Origin: Pomphorhynchus laevis
Lineage: Eukaryota; Acanthocephala; Palaeacanthocephala; Echinorhynchida; Pomphorhynchidae
Direction of reading: 5' to 3'
Assembly (NCBI GenBank): GCA_012934845.2
Contig: WNNJ02003822.1
Coordinates: forward strand, 62,001 to 126,000
DNA: 64,000 nucleotides
Within the stretch, counting starts at the first letter, position 1, and each line of letters opens with the position of its first letter. Positions 28,501-43,500 of this stretch are shown here, piece by piece. The position numbers and the translations under genes were made by a program. The notes under the pieces are model-generated. The model made no database searches, was not told the origin of the DNA, and was given only the letters and a program-made list of their open reading frames with translations.

Positions 28501-31500
28501 TATATCACGAATTGAATCATGTCTTATCGATGGATGACCTCCGGTGGGACAGGTAAGTGAGTGAGCCAGAGAATTATGTTCACCGCAGGGGCAATGAGAG
28601 GGCGCGTCTAGTGGTAGTCTATGATATCGAGCTGCAAGTGCGTCACGAAATTCTACATTGCTAACTCGAGTCCAACGATCACTCGTAGGATATGTGGAGA
28701 GCCATGACGAGGCACCTTTGACTTGTAGATGTTCCATAATACGTAACAAATTGTCACCAACATTAGCTACTCGATCTCTAAGCAATGACTTTTGAATATC
28801 AATCTTTGAAGTGCCTATAAGGGCAATGCGTTTGGATTGTTCAGTCCTTAAGTCCACACAGTATAAGCCATTTAAATAAGGAGTGCATATATCTTTTGAG
28901 CTTTTAAACTCTTCTATCGCAGTAAAACGTGGGTCAGCAATACCTAGACCACCTAGTCTTATCGGAAGGGAAAATAACGGCCATAAATAATCGTCGTCAG
29001 GCAATTTCAAATTAAAAAGCTTATCAAAACGCTTCTGAATGGTGTCATAGAGATCATCGAAACTACCAATTGAACAGTTTGTGGTTCTTTGCAAGTGAAT
29101 CCATTTATGCTGAAGCGATCTGGTCATACTAGTATAGCTTATCTGCAAATCAAGAATACCCACGTCAGCAAGACGATTTACTAATGAGCAATAATTAGAG
29201 ATCTTTTGTTCCGTAGTTTTATTTATATAATCATCTGTTCCAATAGGAGCACCGAGTACTAACGTGCCATCGACAACAATGTCGATTCCCGTTTCATTAA
29301 AAAGTTTGCGGGTACTATCTGCATTTTCGGGACTAGTTAGTAGAACGCATTTGTTGCTGTTGACATGAAATCCGAAAGCACGGCCGTAGTCACACAAGAA
29401 TTTGAAAGCCTTGTAAATTTGCACAGGTTCGCCGATTAAATTGCCATCATCCGCGTACCAGAATTGGTTGATGTTAGGAAACTCCTCAGTAATGTTCAAC
29501 AATAATGGCAGGGTTGCTACGGCAAAAGCTGGCATAGCAAGTACATCACCTTGCGTAAATCCCTCTTGGGATTTGATGAAACTATCACCAGTTGAAAAAT
29601 TTGAAGGGTTATCGTAAAAATTGTGTAGTATAGTAGACATAGAGGGACAAATGCGTGATATATTAGCGAGAGCTGCCTTTCGATTTATTCTGTTAAATGC
29701 ATTATCTGCATCAACAGTGAGAAGAACTGCATCAGGATCTTTTAACAGGCATTCGCGAACTGCGTGCGTGACGCACTCCACTCCAGCTCGTTGACCAGCG
29801 CACATTTGCAACCGTCCGCACACTTCTTGAATATCATTGGAAATTATAGAAAGAATGGCTTTCGACATTATTCTCCTACTAACGTCGCCAATACCAATAG
29901 GCCTTATTCCCGATTTTTTGGATAAGGCTATTAATCTGCTTGAAGCCAATACATTTATAACATTAGTAGGCATAAGCTCAGTAGCTAAAGATTTTGCGAA
30001 CGTTGACAAAACTTTAGTCAATTCAGCAGATTCGTGACCAAACTTAGTTAACATCTGTAGCCATGACTGTGCATCAATGCCGGAGGGACCTGCTCCACCT
30101 TTAACACGTTTAGCCATACGAATTATCAATTCACTATCGATTGAATCAAAAATCACAGGGTGAAAATTTGGAACTGTGATTGGGAAAGACCAGTTAACAG
30201 CATGAGGAACTAATGGGCTCGGTACAGGGTGCTTGTCGAGTAATAATTCCCGAACAGTTTTAGAACCAATCACATCCTCTGGTTGCAAAGGAACGCCATC
30301 ATAAGGCGTTCCTTTGTAAAAGGAACGCCTTATGAACGCCTTATTATTATTTTCCATGTAAAATAATAGTAATAATAATAAAAGTCTTGTAATAAATAAT
30401 AATAATGCAGCGATTTATTTCCGTGGTAGCCGTCTAAAAATAAACGCCAAACCAGCGAACGCTTTTGGTATCTTGGATTTCTCCAAGCTGATTGAGTATA
30501 AACAGGCGTCAAAATGATATCTGGATCTAGGCTAAGTATTTTGTTATCGAATAGCCGTCGGGCTTCCAAATACGCTGTGGTTTCACCAAGGCGAAATCGA
30601 TTGCAAAGTTTGACCGAGAGTGGTATCGATCTACTAAGCACCGCAACAGCTGTAGAAGAACACTTCGATGATCCAAAAACATTAGGTAGCGCCAAAAACA
30701 TTTATCAATGATCTGAAAATCTCCTAAGGTCAAATCCGACCAAAAGCATCGAATCCCGTAACTCAGAATCGGAAGCAACATCACATCAAAGTATTTGATC
30801 GCGCCTTCGAAGGACATAAGACCAAGCTTCGATGCCGTATAAGCTGACGTTACAACTTTCGTTGATTGGCGCAATAAGTGGCTTCTGAAACACCATCGAG
30901 ATGAGAGTTCAAAGCCTAGATATCGATACGAATTAACAAATTCTATCGATGTTGCATTCAGAAAGAGCACATCATCACGACAGCGGGGCCCACCTCGCCG
31001 AAATTTTATAATTTTCGTTTTGGAAGTGTTGATCACTATTTTATTTGTCAGACAAAACTCAACGAGAGCTGTAATGGCTGATTGTGCTGAGCATCTATCC
31101 AACGTTATTAAGGCAAGATCGTCAGCATATAAAATTGGCACTACATTGGAAGCGGCGAAACGAACATGATCATGGAGATCCATCAAGAAGAAGGAAAATA
31201 ACAGCGGGCTGAGAGGATCTCCTTGCTGGACTCCACGACTAGCAGTCAAAGGGCCCGAATAATTAACTCCGTCGTAAATGCGCATCGAACTAGGACGCAA
31301 TATTCTTTCAAGAAGAAATAGAAAGTCTCCATGAACATTTACTCTCTCATGAAGCTTGGTTAATAGCAAGGTTCTATCAATCGAGTCGAACGCTTTCGCA
31401 AAATCAACAAAAATGCTATACAAAGATGAATGCTTATCAAAAGTATCGAGAACAAGTGACCGAAGAACTGAGAGAGCACTCATAGTAGAATGATTTATAC

Positions 31501-34500
31501 GAAATCCATGTTGCTCTGGAGGAAGAAGAAAACTACGAAATCTCGACAAACGTACGGCCATCAAATTAGATAGAACTTTATACGAATGATTTAGTAAAGC
31601 TATCCCTCTATAAGAATCTCGACACGAAGGATCTCCCGAACCTTTGAACAACACTTTGATAATGCTGTCACGCCAGCCATTTGGTATAGGCCAACCCCTA
31701 AGAATCGCGTTATAAAAGAATATCCAGTAGTCAGCGACCAATCCGAAAGTCTGATTAATATGTTCAACACACAGTTGATCAATTCCAGCAGCCTTTCTAG
31801 TAGCCATATTAGAGAGACAGCTCTTAATTTCAGCTAGGCTAAAGGGAGAATTGAGCGGATCATGGTCCGTGATTGGACAATAGAGATTGCATTCTTTAGG
31901 ATCGAAGGAATTAGAATTAGACGAGGCCAAAATTTCAGCGAAATGCTTGCGCCAATCTTCTAAAGGAAACTTAGAGGCAAGTTTACAAGTTTTGGGGCGT
32001 GCTAGCCATGGAGCGACCTCAGCTTTTAGAAGCATTATCTGTTCTTCTCGTCTAAGCACATTCAGCCTGAATTGTCTAGTACTCTTATTATAAAATCTAC
32101 GCAGAGTCACAAAATCCGTCCTGGACAATGAAAATTCATTAGTCTTGTAGAATGAGAGTAGCATCCTCTGCAAAATTTTTAAATGGTTTGGTAGTCGATA
32201 CGATCGGCTTCCATTATGTCGGATATTATTACACGCGCGTAACAGTGTTTGGTGAAGCATAGTGTAACTGGCCGCTAGATCACCACCCAACAAGAGTCGC
32301 TTAGATTCATTCAAATGACTAAAGTTAATGGCGTCGACAACGATCCGCCTACTCTTGGGTTGGACGGGACAAAAATCACTTAGTGAAGTTGAGAATTCTT
32401 CAATGACACAAATTACCGGTTTATGTTTTCGTCGTAAAGCCCATGCTACATCGAAATCTAAGCATGTATCATGAATACCAACGTTCGAGAATATTAAATC
32501 TAGACAGCTCCTAGTTTCACCCATTTCATAAGTCCAACCCTCGATAGGAACGTGAAGAGTTAGATTGTGCGAAAAGAAGAATTCCTTTAGTAAATTAAGC
32601 TTCAGAGGGGATCTAGAAGAGGTAGCGTTGAAGTCACCGGCAACAACTATGGGTTTATTACGAGATGAGTTTAAGAGAATCTCAGACAACTCATTAATAA
32701 TATCAGAAGCGTCTAACGACGGCTTGAAGTAGCAGGCGATAATGACAATGCTCGGAGTGTCCAAATAAACTGAATTCTCGAATGTTTTGTAAGACCACTC
32801 ACTAAAAGAACCATTGATTGCCAAAATAACACCTCCACTAGGTCGACCGCGATCACCAAGAGTGGCCAGAATTTCAAAGCAATAAAATGAGTTTAATTTT
32901 ACCGGCGATGTTGTGAAAGTCTCCAATAGAACTGCAATATCAAAGGAGGTCAAATAACTAGCAAATCCTTCATTCATAAGAGTTTCAAGACCTTCCACGT
33001 TAAATAATAAAAGACGACGAAGGCAAGAATCTGACGCTGCACGAGGAAAAGTTTGTGATTGTCATATGAGGGGCAACTGTGACTGCCCTATCCCATTTTC
33101 CCCAGTAGATGATTCCAAACGTGTTCCTAAGCGTACCACTTTATTGTTACGGATCACAAAGCGAACTGACGTATTGTTTTCCCTCGCCACCTTAAGTTGA
33201 TCGAGAAGGATGTTACGCGCATCACGTTCCGCTGGGGAGAGGTCAGCACTGACGTATACATTTTGGAAGAGCTCAGAGTCTTTTAAGCATCTTCCTCGCT
33301 TCAGAATTAATGTACTAACCGCTTCGTTAGTTGTGAGTAAAAGCCAGGGTGGTGAATCACTCTTCTGAGCCCGAAAGCGGTGCACCCTAATCGAAATATT
33401 TTTGTCCAGATGAATGTCCAACGATGCAAGCAACGCCTGAACATTCTCCACCTCATTAGAAGCAACCGGTAGACCTCGAATAATAACGTTACGAGCTCTA
33501 CGAGCCTGTCGATCAACTTCCTGAATAACCTCGAGAGGAGGAGCATCTTTCGACAAACTATTGGCAGCTAGAACAGTTCGTGTGACCATACGTTGTACTA
33601 CGTTGGAAAACGATAGAGGCTTGCCAACCGAAATATCTGGATGACTTAGTACTGCGCTAATCCCTTTAGTCGATGGTCCCTCCGAAATGGCAAATAACTC
33701 TTTTATCTCGTGTTCAAGTGTTTCTATGCGTCTTGTGTTGTTTTGAGCTACGTCGATCAAATTCGAAACCTTCTTGGCAGCACACTGGCCGCATAAGAAG
33801 TCACGAAGAAAGAACTCTCTGGATACATTTCTTGGAGCTTTAACGGAAGAACGTAACAAACAACCCTCCGAAGAACATTCCATGAACAACGTGACGTAAA
33901 TCTCGGTATCAAGATGTAAACTGGGAACTGGGAAGCAAGAGAAATAACTCTGTCCGAAAGACTTTCACTAGGAGCTGCAGGGTCTACTGTATCTAAGCAT
34001 GGGGAACTCACAAGGCGATTACCACAACGTTGTGCCGGAAAGCAATCACGACAAGCTCTACCCGCCTTGACACACACAATTCTTGCACACCGCATGCGGC
34101 CCATTGCATGAACAACATCGATCTGGAACTGTCATTGTTGCTCCAAATTTGTGCAAGTAATCGCTCGTTGTCCACAGAAGTTCGATGTAGTGAACAGTCG
34201 ACGATTGTCGATATTAAAACGCAGTTTGATTGTATAAGTTCGTTGTAGTGAAACGAAGTTCGTTGCAGAAGTGCGGCGTAGAAGTTCGTTGTTAGAAGTT
34301 CGTTTATTCTCGAAGTGCGGAGTAGAAGTTCGTTTATTTTCGAAGTGGGTGTAGAAGTTCGTTGTGAAGTGGAGGTTCGTAGAAGTTCGTTATTCTCGAA
34401 GTGGGCGTAGAAGTTCGTAGAAGTTCCTTGTATAGAATGTTGTATTTACTTTAGATTGTGTATATTAATTGTATTTACTTTAGATCTCAAACTTTTTTAA

Positions 34501-37500
34501 GGTTGTAAGATGTTGTAATCAAGAAAATTTTTACTCGTAAAAATTTACTTAAATAATTTACTTAATAATTTTTTACTCAAAATTATCTTTATTATTATTT
34601 TTATAAATAATAATAATTATAGTTATATAGTAATTATATAATATTATATGATATTACTGATATGACATTATTTTTCAGTGGCCTAAACATGATAGCATAG
34701 CAGTTCTTCCTGGTGAACTCTAATCCTTGTTTTTATACATCGTCTGTTATATGAATTTAAATTTTAAATTTTGGCTTGATATAAATAAAAAATTTATAAA
34801 ACCTTTTTAAATTATTTATTATTTATCGTTATTTTTATTTATATGCTGTATAAAATACGTAAACTCAGTTACCTGATCTGAGTTGTCTTACTAATCAGAT
34901 CCCTTAACTAATTCTACGTGTTATGTACTATAAATTTAAAACTGGTTTATTACTGAACTGATTTATTTGTTGGTTCTAATAATAGCACACTACTTTGCTG
35001 TTGTATTCAATTGTATTCTATTTTGATTTTGACTAACTTTTTCTTTTTTACTCCGCGTTATATTTAGTTTTTGACACACCCATGAATGCTATAGCTTTAA
35101 CTTTTGGAAAACTGCTGTATATCAAGTGTGAGGTAACACTTTTGATGAATGTAGATGTACTTGAAAATTAAAATTTTGATATGCTTTGAATTTTTGCGAT
35201 TTTCCTCAACGTTTTAGCATACCTAAGGAGGTATTCTGTTCTAGATAGAGCAAATATATCTTTAATATAGAAAGCGATAGTTCACCTAGTAAGATATCTT
35301 AAGTTGAAGTTAAGATAAACAGTTCAAGACCGACAAGGAAAATAAAAATTTTCAGTCTTCACAATATTGTCACGGCCTCAAGTCCACAAGGATCTGAGCC
35401 ATCCAGCCAATCCAATACGCCGCACTCCGACTGAACTACCCGGGGTTTTCAACCCCCCCCCAAAGATTCTAATCGAGGCGGACTATGTTCGGTAATCGCG
35501 AGATGATGAACTTGAGAAACCTTAGTCTTTGCTCTGGGAGACGTCCACTTGAAAATAAGAATAATCCCGATATAGTCCAAGTACCCCAGAGGCGTACTTG
35601 AGTTTTCCAATTCAATGACAGATGCTGAGTCCGTTTTAGGGCCCACCTAGCTCTCTTTAGAATGCGTTTGAGTCTATTCAGATCAGCTTTCGCTGACCAG
35701 TTCACCGTAATGGTGAACCCCATTCGTTTTGTCTTGGAAGTTTGACGGGAGCCGTTTTTGTAGATAAGGCACACTTGCTCGATTTTTTGGTTTCGGGTGT
35801 TGCTCCAATGCTTGGCGTAAGGATGACGTCAGATAATTTCTTTAGAAACGTCATTATAAGCACCATTTGTCCTAGATTTTATAATTATTATACATTTAAC
35901 TGCATACGGGCATTAGCTCAAATAGCTGGCTCACAATAAGTACGTAAAAAAGTTAATTAGTTATTAAAATAAGGAAATGCAACACAAAACATTGCTTGAT
36001 CCATTCGTGGTCTTCTTTTAAAAGTACTAAGTGAACTGCATCCAACGGTGTCTGCATCAAGGTTGTTCAAAAGCTCAACAATTCTTCTATCAAATTGCAT
36101 CGCGCCCAATTTCCGTACCATGTTTCTTCGAATAGTTAAAGAATGACCACGAAGAACATTTCAATCACGTAATTGAACTCTACTCCGAAGAGGGTGATGG
36201 GAACGTTGGAATAAATGCCAAACAAGGCACATATCCATGTATCGACGAGTCCATGTGACGGTCTCAAGTCCTAGTGATCTCAGTCTGTCTTCATAAGGCA
36301 GCGACGTCGACGTTGGTGCTAGCTTTGCTGCCCTGCGAAGTACCCTCTCTGATTTCTTATGTTCAGGCACAGTACGTGGGTATACAACCGGAGCTGCATA
36401 TTAAAGTCAACTCAATACATGTGCTTAAATCAGATGCCGAAGAGCAGTCGGATTAACGCGAACAAACGCTCGTCGAATCATACCAATCATTTTATTGACG
36501 TTGGCAAAAGCTTGATCAGTGCGCTTTTTGGTTGATAAATTAGAGGTTACCCATACTACTAAATCTTTGTAAGTATCGACACTTTCCACAATACAGCCCT
36601 TATATTTGTAAAAAAACAGATATTAGTTGCTTGCAATCATTACTAATAATACGCATGTGTTTGCATTTCGAAACATTTATCACAAGCTGGTTAGACGCCG
36701 CCCACAACTCCGCATTATCTATGTCAGTTTGCAAATTATCAACATCCTCACATGAATGAATGGGCCGCCATATTTTTAAGTCATCTGCATACAAACATGA
36801 TCGAGAGTGAATGCACCTAGGCAAATCGTTAACAAATGCTGAATAAAAGCGGACCCAAAACTGAATCTTGAGTTACTCCATGATGACATTCTCTAGACAC
36901 AGACAATGACTAATCGACAAGTACTTGAAAGCAACGATCACGAAGAAATTCTCTAATTCAATCAACCATTTTGTTTGGGAGTCCAGTATTGACAAGTTTC
37001 TGAAGAAGTATACCATGATCTACTCTATCAAAAGCTTTCGAAAAGTCGAAGAATATAATGTCTGTATCGGTATAGTGTGTCTTATTCGCTGTCCAATCAA
37101 GATGAGCATCAAGCAAATTTGAAACAGTTGAATAACCCTCCCGAAATCCGTGTTGATTAGTGACTAAAATTTTTCCTACACGAAAAAACTCAACTATGTA
37201 GCGATGCACAAACCTCTCCAACACTCTACAGCAAATGCAGATAATGCTCACCGGCCTATAATTCTTGACGGAAGAGCGATCTCCCTTCTTGAAGTAGGGA
37301 AGAACAATTGACTGCTTCAACACATTAGGAAGAGATCTTTCTAAGATTGACTGGCGAAAAATTGCACAGAAAGGAACGCAAATTGAGCCTGCTAATATGT
37401 ACAGATAAACAGAAGGTAGTAAGTCACAACCTCTTGAATTATTTGGTTTTAGACGGCGTAATTCGGAATAGACTTTAGCTGGCGTTATCAAATTGTAAAG

Positions 37501-40500
37501 ATCCAACTCAAGACACGTGTCAGAGTAATTGTTCAGCACACTAGATTCGATACAAGAAGTTTCATGTTCATTTGCGAGCTCTACCGAAGAGCAATAGTGT
37601 GCCGCAAACTCTTCAACTAGGTCATTCGCGGAAATATCGTAGAAGTAGTGACAAATCGAAGAATCAACAGCTCCCCTACTTGATAGGTACTGAAAAAGGA
37701 CCTTTAAATCGTATTTACACCGGTTAGCTAATGCATTCTCAGATGCACACCGCTTCTTCCTCTTCAATGAATTGAATAAATTTCTTGCCTGTTTAAAAAC
37801 ATCATAACTACACTCCCCAACTTTATAGCGATTGAAGATCAAATTACGAGTCCTCAATGTTGAACGTAACTCAGAATCGAACCAGGGAGAATATTTTCGA
37901 CGTGTCCTGCTTCTAAGTGGAGAGAATAAAATAAGCAGCGACTCTAAGGTTCTCTGAAAGTAATTCCACGCGCCGTGTACTCCAACAACAGGGGGATCTG
38001 GCCAGGAAGCTGTTGAAAGTATTGACTGAATTGCATCTGTGTTGGCTTTGAAAGCATTAACCACTTGATTTTCACGCGGACCTCGAGTTTCTTCTTAAAA
38101 CCTTAACCTAACGATCACTACGCAATAATCAGGCATACCGATCGGGACATCATAACGGATAGCTTTAATAATCTCACTGTTTGAAGATAAACATACATCT
38201 AATAGAGATCTACTGTCACTAGCAAAACGAGTGCAATTTTGGACATGCTGAGTTAAGCCACAATATATGATACACTCCAGAAGGTCATAGGAAGCATGGT
38301 CACAAGTAGGAAAAGCCGTGTACGAATTCCAATCAACCCAAGGCATATTCAAGTCACCAAGTATTAAAACATTGGAGGTACCTTTAGAATAAAGTTCCAC
38401 TTCCCCAATCAGTCTATCTGTGGCGGCCAAGGGTGAACGATACACTACCCCCAGAACAAGCGGAGCAGTATGTATGAATTTTACCCGCTACTACAAACTT
38501 TCGACTTTATCAGAAGAAGTGCTAAGAACAGTTACTTTCACGTCGTTGTTCACATAAAGAATAACACCTCCATCTCTTCCACTTTAGCGATCACTGCGGA
38601 AAACCAGATAACCAAGGATGGAGACTTCATTATCAACAATATCACCATATAGCCATGATTCTGTGATAGCAAGTAACTTAGGACGAATTAACTGAACTTA
38701 ACCTTAAAAAGTTTGAGATCTAAAATTCACCTTAAAAAAGTTTGAGATCTAAAGTAAATACAATAAAATAACTTACATTCAGATCGCTACGCTCGCGGAA
38801 AAATCTGTATTAATTAGGAGTTTAAACTATCTTGTTATACATATTAACTACTTACAAAGAACCTAAATTGGAAGAACCTAAACCTAAAAACCTATACCAG
38901 AAGAACCTACACAATCTTTATTGAAATCTACACAAGAGACTTTACTCTGATAAAGTCTGAATATACATACATATAATGGTCAAACAGAGGAAGACTACAA
39001 AGCGAGGTGATGCTGCCAAGTTCGTGGATTATCAGGTTCGGTGTTCAAGTGTAGATTGTAATGTGTGGACAAGTGTTTCAGTTCCCGGGGAAAAGAAAAC
39101 AGCTCTGTCTAATGCACCTTTCTACTGTGGGTACTGTTGCGCATCTTTGATAAATTATTTGAAGACGGAATCTACCCCCTTGGTTGTCGGTCAGTCGAGT
39201 TGTAATTCTCTTGGACCCATATCAGCTCCACCAATTCCAAAAAGCATAAGTGCCGGTCAAAGTAAGGAAGTTCTTATTTCCAAATCTACTAAGAATGTTG
39301 AAAATTCCAGTCATAGTGATGGAAGCTATTCTAACTCTATATATTCCTCCTCAAGTCTTAACTCTATATATCCCTCCTCAAGTCTTGCAAATAATCCAAT
39401 GAATATAGATTTAACTGTAGAGGGTGAGACTGTAGCCATGGATGTTCCAGTGCATTTACCTGATATTACTAATGATGAAAATACATATTGTCAGGTTTTG
39501 AATCATGGTCATATGTCTGATAATGGGACTGTCAAAAAGAAGGAACAAGCGTCAACGATAAGTCAACATACACTATCCGCAGTGTCACGTGACAGTCTCG
39601 AATTGCAAATTGGTAATAATAGGAAACACACCGCTGATCGATGTAGATCTGTTATTCTGGCCAATGTAAGAGAATCTTTATTTGAGAACGCACAAGTACG
39701 TCTTAACGAGGACGTCCAGAGTGTGAGATTTATATTGACGCAGGTACTTGGTTCTTGCAATGTGGATATTGTCAAACGTGTTAAACTCGTTGCATTATTT
39801 CGACTGGGTAAGCGTGATACACTTAGTAATAGGCCGCGTTTACTCAAGGCCGTATTTAGAGAGCAGTCGCATGCTGAGTTAATTCTTCGGAATTCATATC
39901 GTTTAAAAGGATCCCATGTTAGTCTCTTAAAAGATCTTGACGCTCTTCAAAGGGAGAAATTGTCTCAAGCTAAGAAAGAACTTGCATCTCGTGTTGCACT
40001 TGGTGAGAGCAATCTATGTGTGCAAAATTTTCAAGTAATGAGGCGACGCATTCGAATCAGTTGGTCCCCACTAGATGTATCGCCTCTCATGAATGTGGAG
40101 GGTTTTGGCAAGGTCTTACAGCATATAAGTGCCTAGCTGATTTGGGATCTGAAGTGTGTCAGATTGCTAGAGATGATATTATTACTCGCACTTGTGCGAA
40201 TAAAAGTCATAGTATATTTTATTGTAATGTTCGGAGCTTGTTACAGAAAGTCGATGAGCTAAAGTTTAGGATCGAGTCTGTTAATCCAATTATAGTTGGT
40301 ATTACAAAATCTTGGCTTAATTGTGATGTATCCGATGCTGAGGTATCCATCCCATGCTATTCTTTGTTCCGTAGTGATGGGATTGGGGGTAGGGGTGGTG
40401 GCGTAGCTCTCTTTATGAGAGACGAAGTTAAGGTGCGCGTTTTGAGTAAGTCGTCTATTGATAGAGTTGAGAGTTTGTGGTGTCAGGTGAAGTTTGATAA

Positions 40501-43500
40501 CAGCTCACCCATCATACTGGGTCTTGTGTATCGTGCTCCTAAGGCAATATCTAAGAAACTCATTAAAGAGATAGAGTTGTATACGCGAGGAGATTGTGAT
40601 ACTGTGATAATTGGGGATCTGAATATGCCAGATGTTGAATGGACTTCGAATACGGTTCTTCCTACTTGTGATAGTGAATCTTGTGACCTTATGGAGTGTT
40701 TTGCTTATTGTGGTCTTGCTCAATTTGTTGATGTACATACTCGCTTTTCAAGTTGCAGTTCTTCCCTTCTTGATCTTTGCCTATCGACAAATAGGTGGGT
40801 TTTGTGAATATGGTGTTTATAAGCAGGCGAGAAATTTCTTCAATTCTTTAAAGCGACATAAGCGCTATTTATTTGAAAATGGTCTAGCTCATAGTTGTAG
40901 ACATGATCCCAAAGCTCTCTTTCTATATGTGAATAGTAGTAGGAACGCTAATAAAAAATTGGCCAATATTTTGATAGCGTTATTGAAGACGACCTTGCTG
41001 AAATGTTCTCAAGGCATTTATACTTGGACGGAGAATCTACAAATGAGTATTCTGAACCTATATAGAACAGTGAGACGATAAGATGTGCTAGTATTTCATA
41101 TCCTAGTTTAGACATAGTTAATTTGATAACTCCTGAGAAAGTTTTAGCTGAACTGCATCGTCTTAAAGAGACAAACTCCAAAGGTGCTGATTTGTTACCT
41201 TCGATATATATTCGTCGAATAACATGCTCAATATATACCCCATTTTGTACCATATTTCGACAATATATTATTGATATGACTATTCCAAAAGAGTGGAAGC
41301 AATCAATCATTCACCCCATCTTCAAAAAGGGTGATAGATCTTCAGTAGACAATTACAGACCAGTAAGTATTACTTGCTTATGTTGTAGAATGTTAGAGCG
41401 AATTATACATGGTTATATGGTCAAGTTTTATAGTGAGAATAATGTAATAGTTTCTGAGCAACATGGTTTCCGTAAGGGTTATTCGACAGTTACTAATCTA
41501 CTCGCAGCCCATCTTGATTGGTCAGCTAATAAAGCCGTATCAATTGCTACTGACATCATATTCTTCGATTTCTCTAAGGCATTTGACAGAGTAGACCATA
41601 GATTCCTCCTAAATAAACTAGAGAAAAGTGGCATTCCATTTTTGCTTGTTAGATGGATTGAATCGTTTTTAAGCAATCGTAGTTATTGTGTGCATGTAGA
41701 TAATTTTTACTCTTCTTCGCGGCCATGTAATATAGGGGTGCCTCAAGGTTCAGTATTGGGTCCATTGTTATTTAGTGTCTACATCAACGATATCCCGGAA
41801 TTTATTGATTCTCGGATGCTTTTATATGCAGACGATTTGAAAATCTGGCGGGCAATTCGTTCACCCAATGATATAGTTAAACTGCAACGGGATATCGATG
41901 AAGTCGAAAATTGGGCTCTGCTCAATAGGTTGATTGTAAATATATCAAAATGCAAACATTTACGTGTTCGTGGCGGAAATACTCAATCTTTAGTTAATTA
42001 TAGCTTTCAAAGCAGTGATGTAGAACGAGTGAGCAAATATAAGGACTTGGGAGTGTGGATAAACAGTGATTTGAGTACCGTCACACATACTGAACATGCT
42101 TGTTCAAATGCGTTGGGGATAATCGGTCAACTTCGACGCACTTTCATTGCACTCAATCAATTTGCCCTACGTCCGCTAATCTTTGCTCATGTGTTGAGCC
42201 GTCTTCTATATGCTGCGCCGTGTGTGTATCCCCAAAATTCAAAAGAACATATTAGTTCAGAGAGGGTACTTCATAGAGCTACCAAGCTAGCACCGCAACT
42301 GAAATTTTTGTCGTACCCTGATCGATTAAAAGCACTTAGACTTGAGACTGTCACGTGGACCCGCCGGTACATCGATATGAGTATGGTCTGGCAAATTCTT
42401 AATGATTTGGATCATCCACTTCGAGATTGTCTTCATTTGCGCTCATCCAATATCCTCCGAGGCCATGGTTTAACCCTGCGACATGAAAGGATAAGAAAAT
42501 CACGAGCTGTCCAATTTGATCGGCGAGTTGTATCTCTGTGGAATAGGCTTGGAGAGTCAACAGTGTTCAGTAGCAATATCAACGAATTCAAAAAGAAATT
42601 ACGGATGGAGGATGCCATGGGGAAAGCTGCTTTTCCGTATTTGTGATACTTTTATTATATTTTCTTTTTTTCTGCAGTGAACCAGCCAATTAAGCCATGC
42701 TTTTATGTGCTGTTGAAACATTAATAATAATAATATATCTCAGTTCATCTACCTTCGATATAAGACTGCGAACATTACAATAAAGTATTTCACAATGCCC
42801 CAACATACCTCTGGGAGTATTCCTATCACCCCTTACAAATCCTAATAACCCGGACGCTAAACCATTTAGACTCTGATAGGCAAATAAGACGAGCCCAAAC
42901 GGGCTCGTCTACTCTGCCTATCAGAGTCTAAAATTACTGCCCATCATGGTTGCGCTTCCATGATGATTCTAAAATTACTGTTCTTATCATGTGGTCTAGG
43001 AACTTTTAGTATATATAATTCCCATATCCTTAATGGCCAGCCCAGTGTCACTGGCGGTCCCGTTATAACTGTGAATGGTAGTCTTGGAAGAGATCGTTGC
43101 AGCATTTACGTGCCCTTTTTTGGTAATCCTTAAATTTAGAGCACTTTCAAGACCACGCCGAATGCTGTTGTTTGCAATTTATGCAATATGGAGCAATGCT
43201 ACATGAGGTAGGATGATATTTGTCCTGTGAGGCGCAGATCATACAGCATTTTTTATTTGTGCAAGACGAAGCCCAGTGCCCCAGCTATGGCACTGGTCAC
43301 AGTGTGTATATGTAAATTCGTCCTTGCTAATAAGAGTGAATCGCAGAACTAGAATTTCCCAGAAGACAGGCATTGTCCAAGCTAGTATTCGCAGAAGCGA
43401 TCGGCAGATGACAGTTATTTTTCCCTTTAATAAATCGTAAGTTGAAAAGATGGAATTCGGCTTGGAGTTCACGAATATCTTTTTCATCTAAGGATGAAAG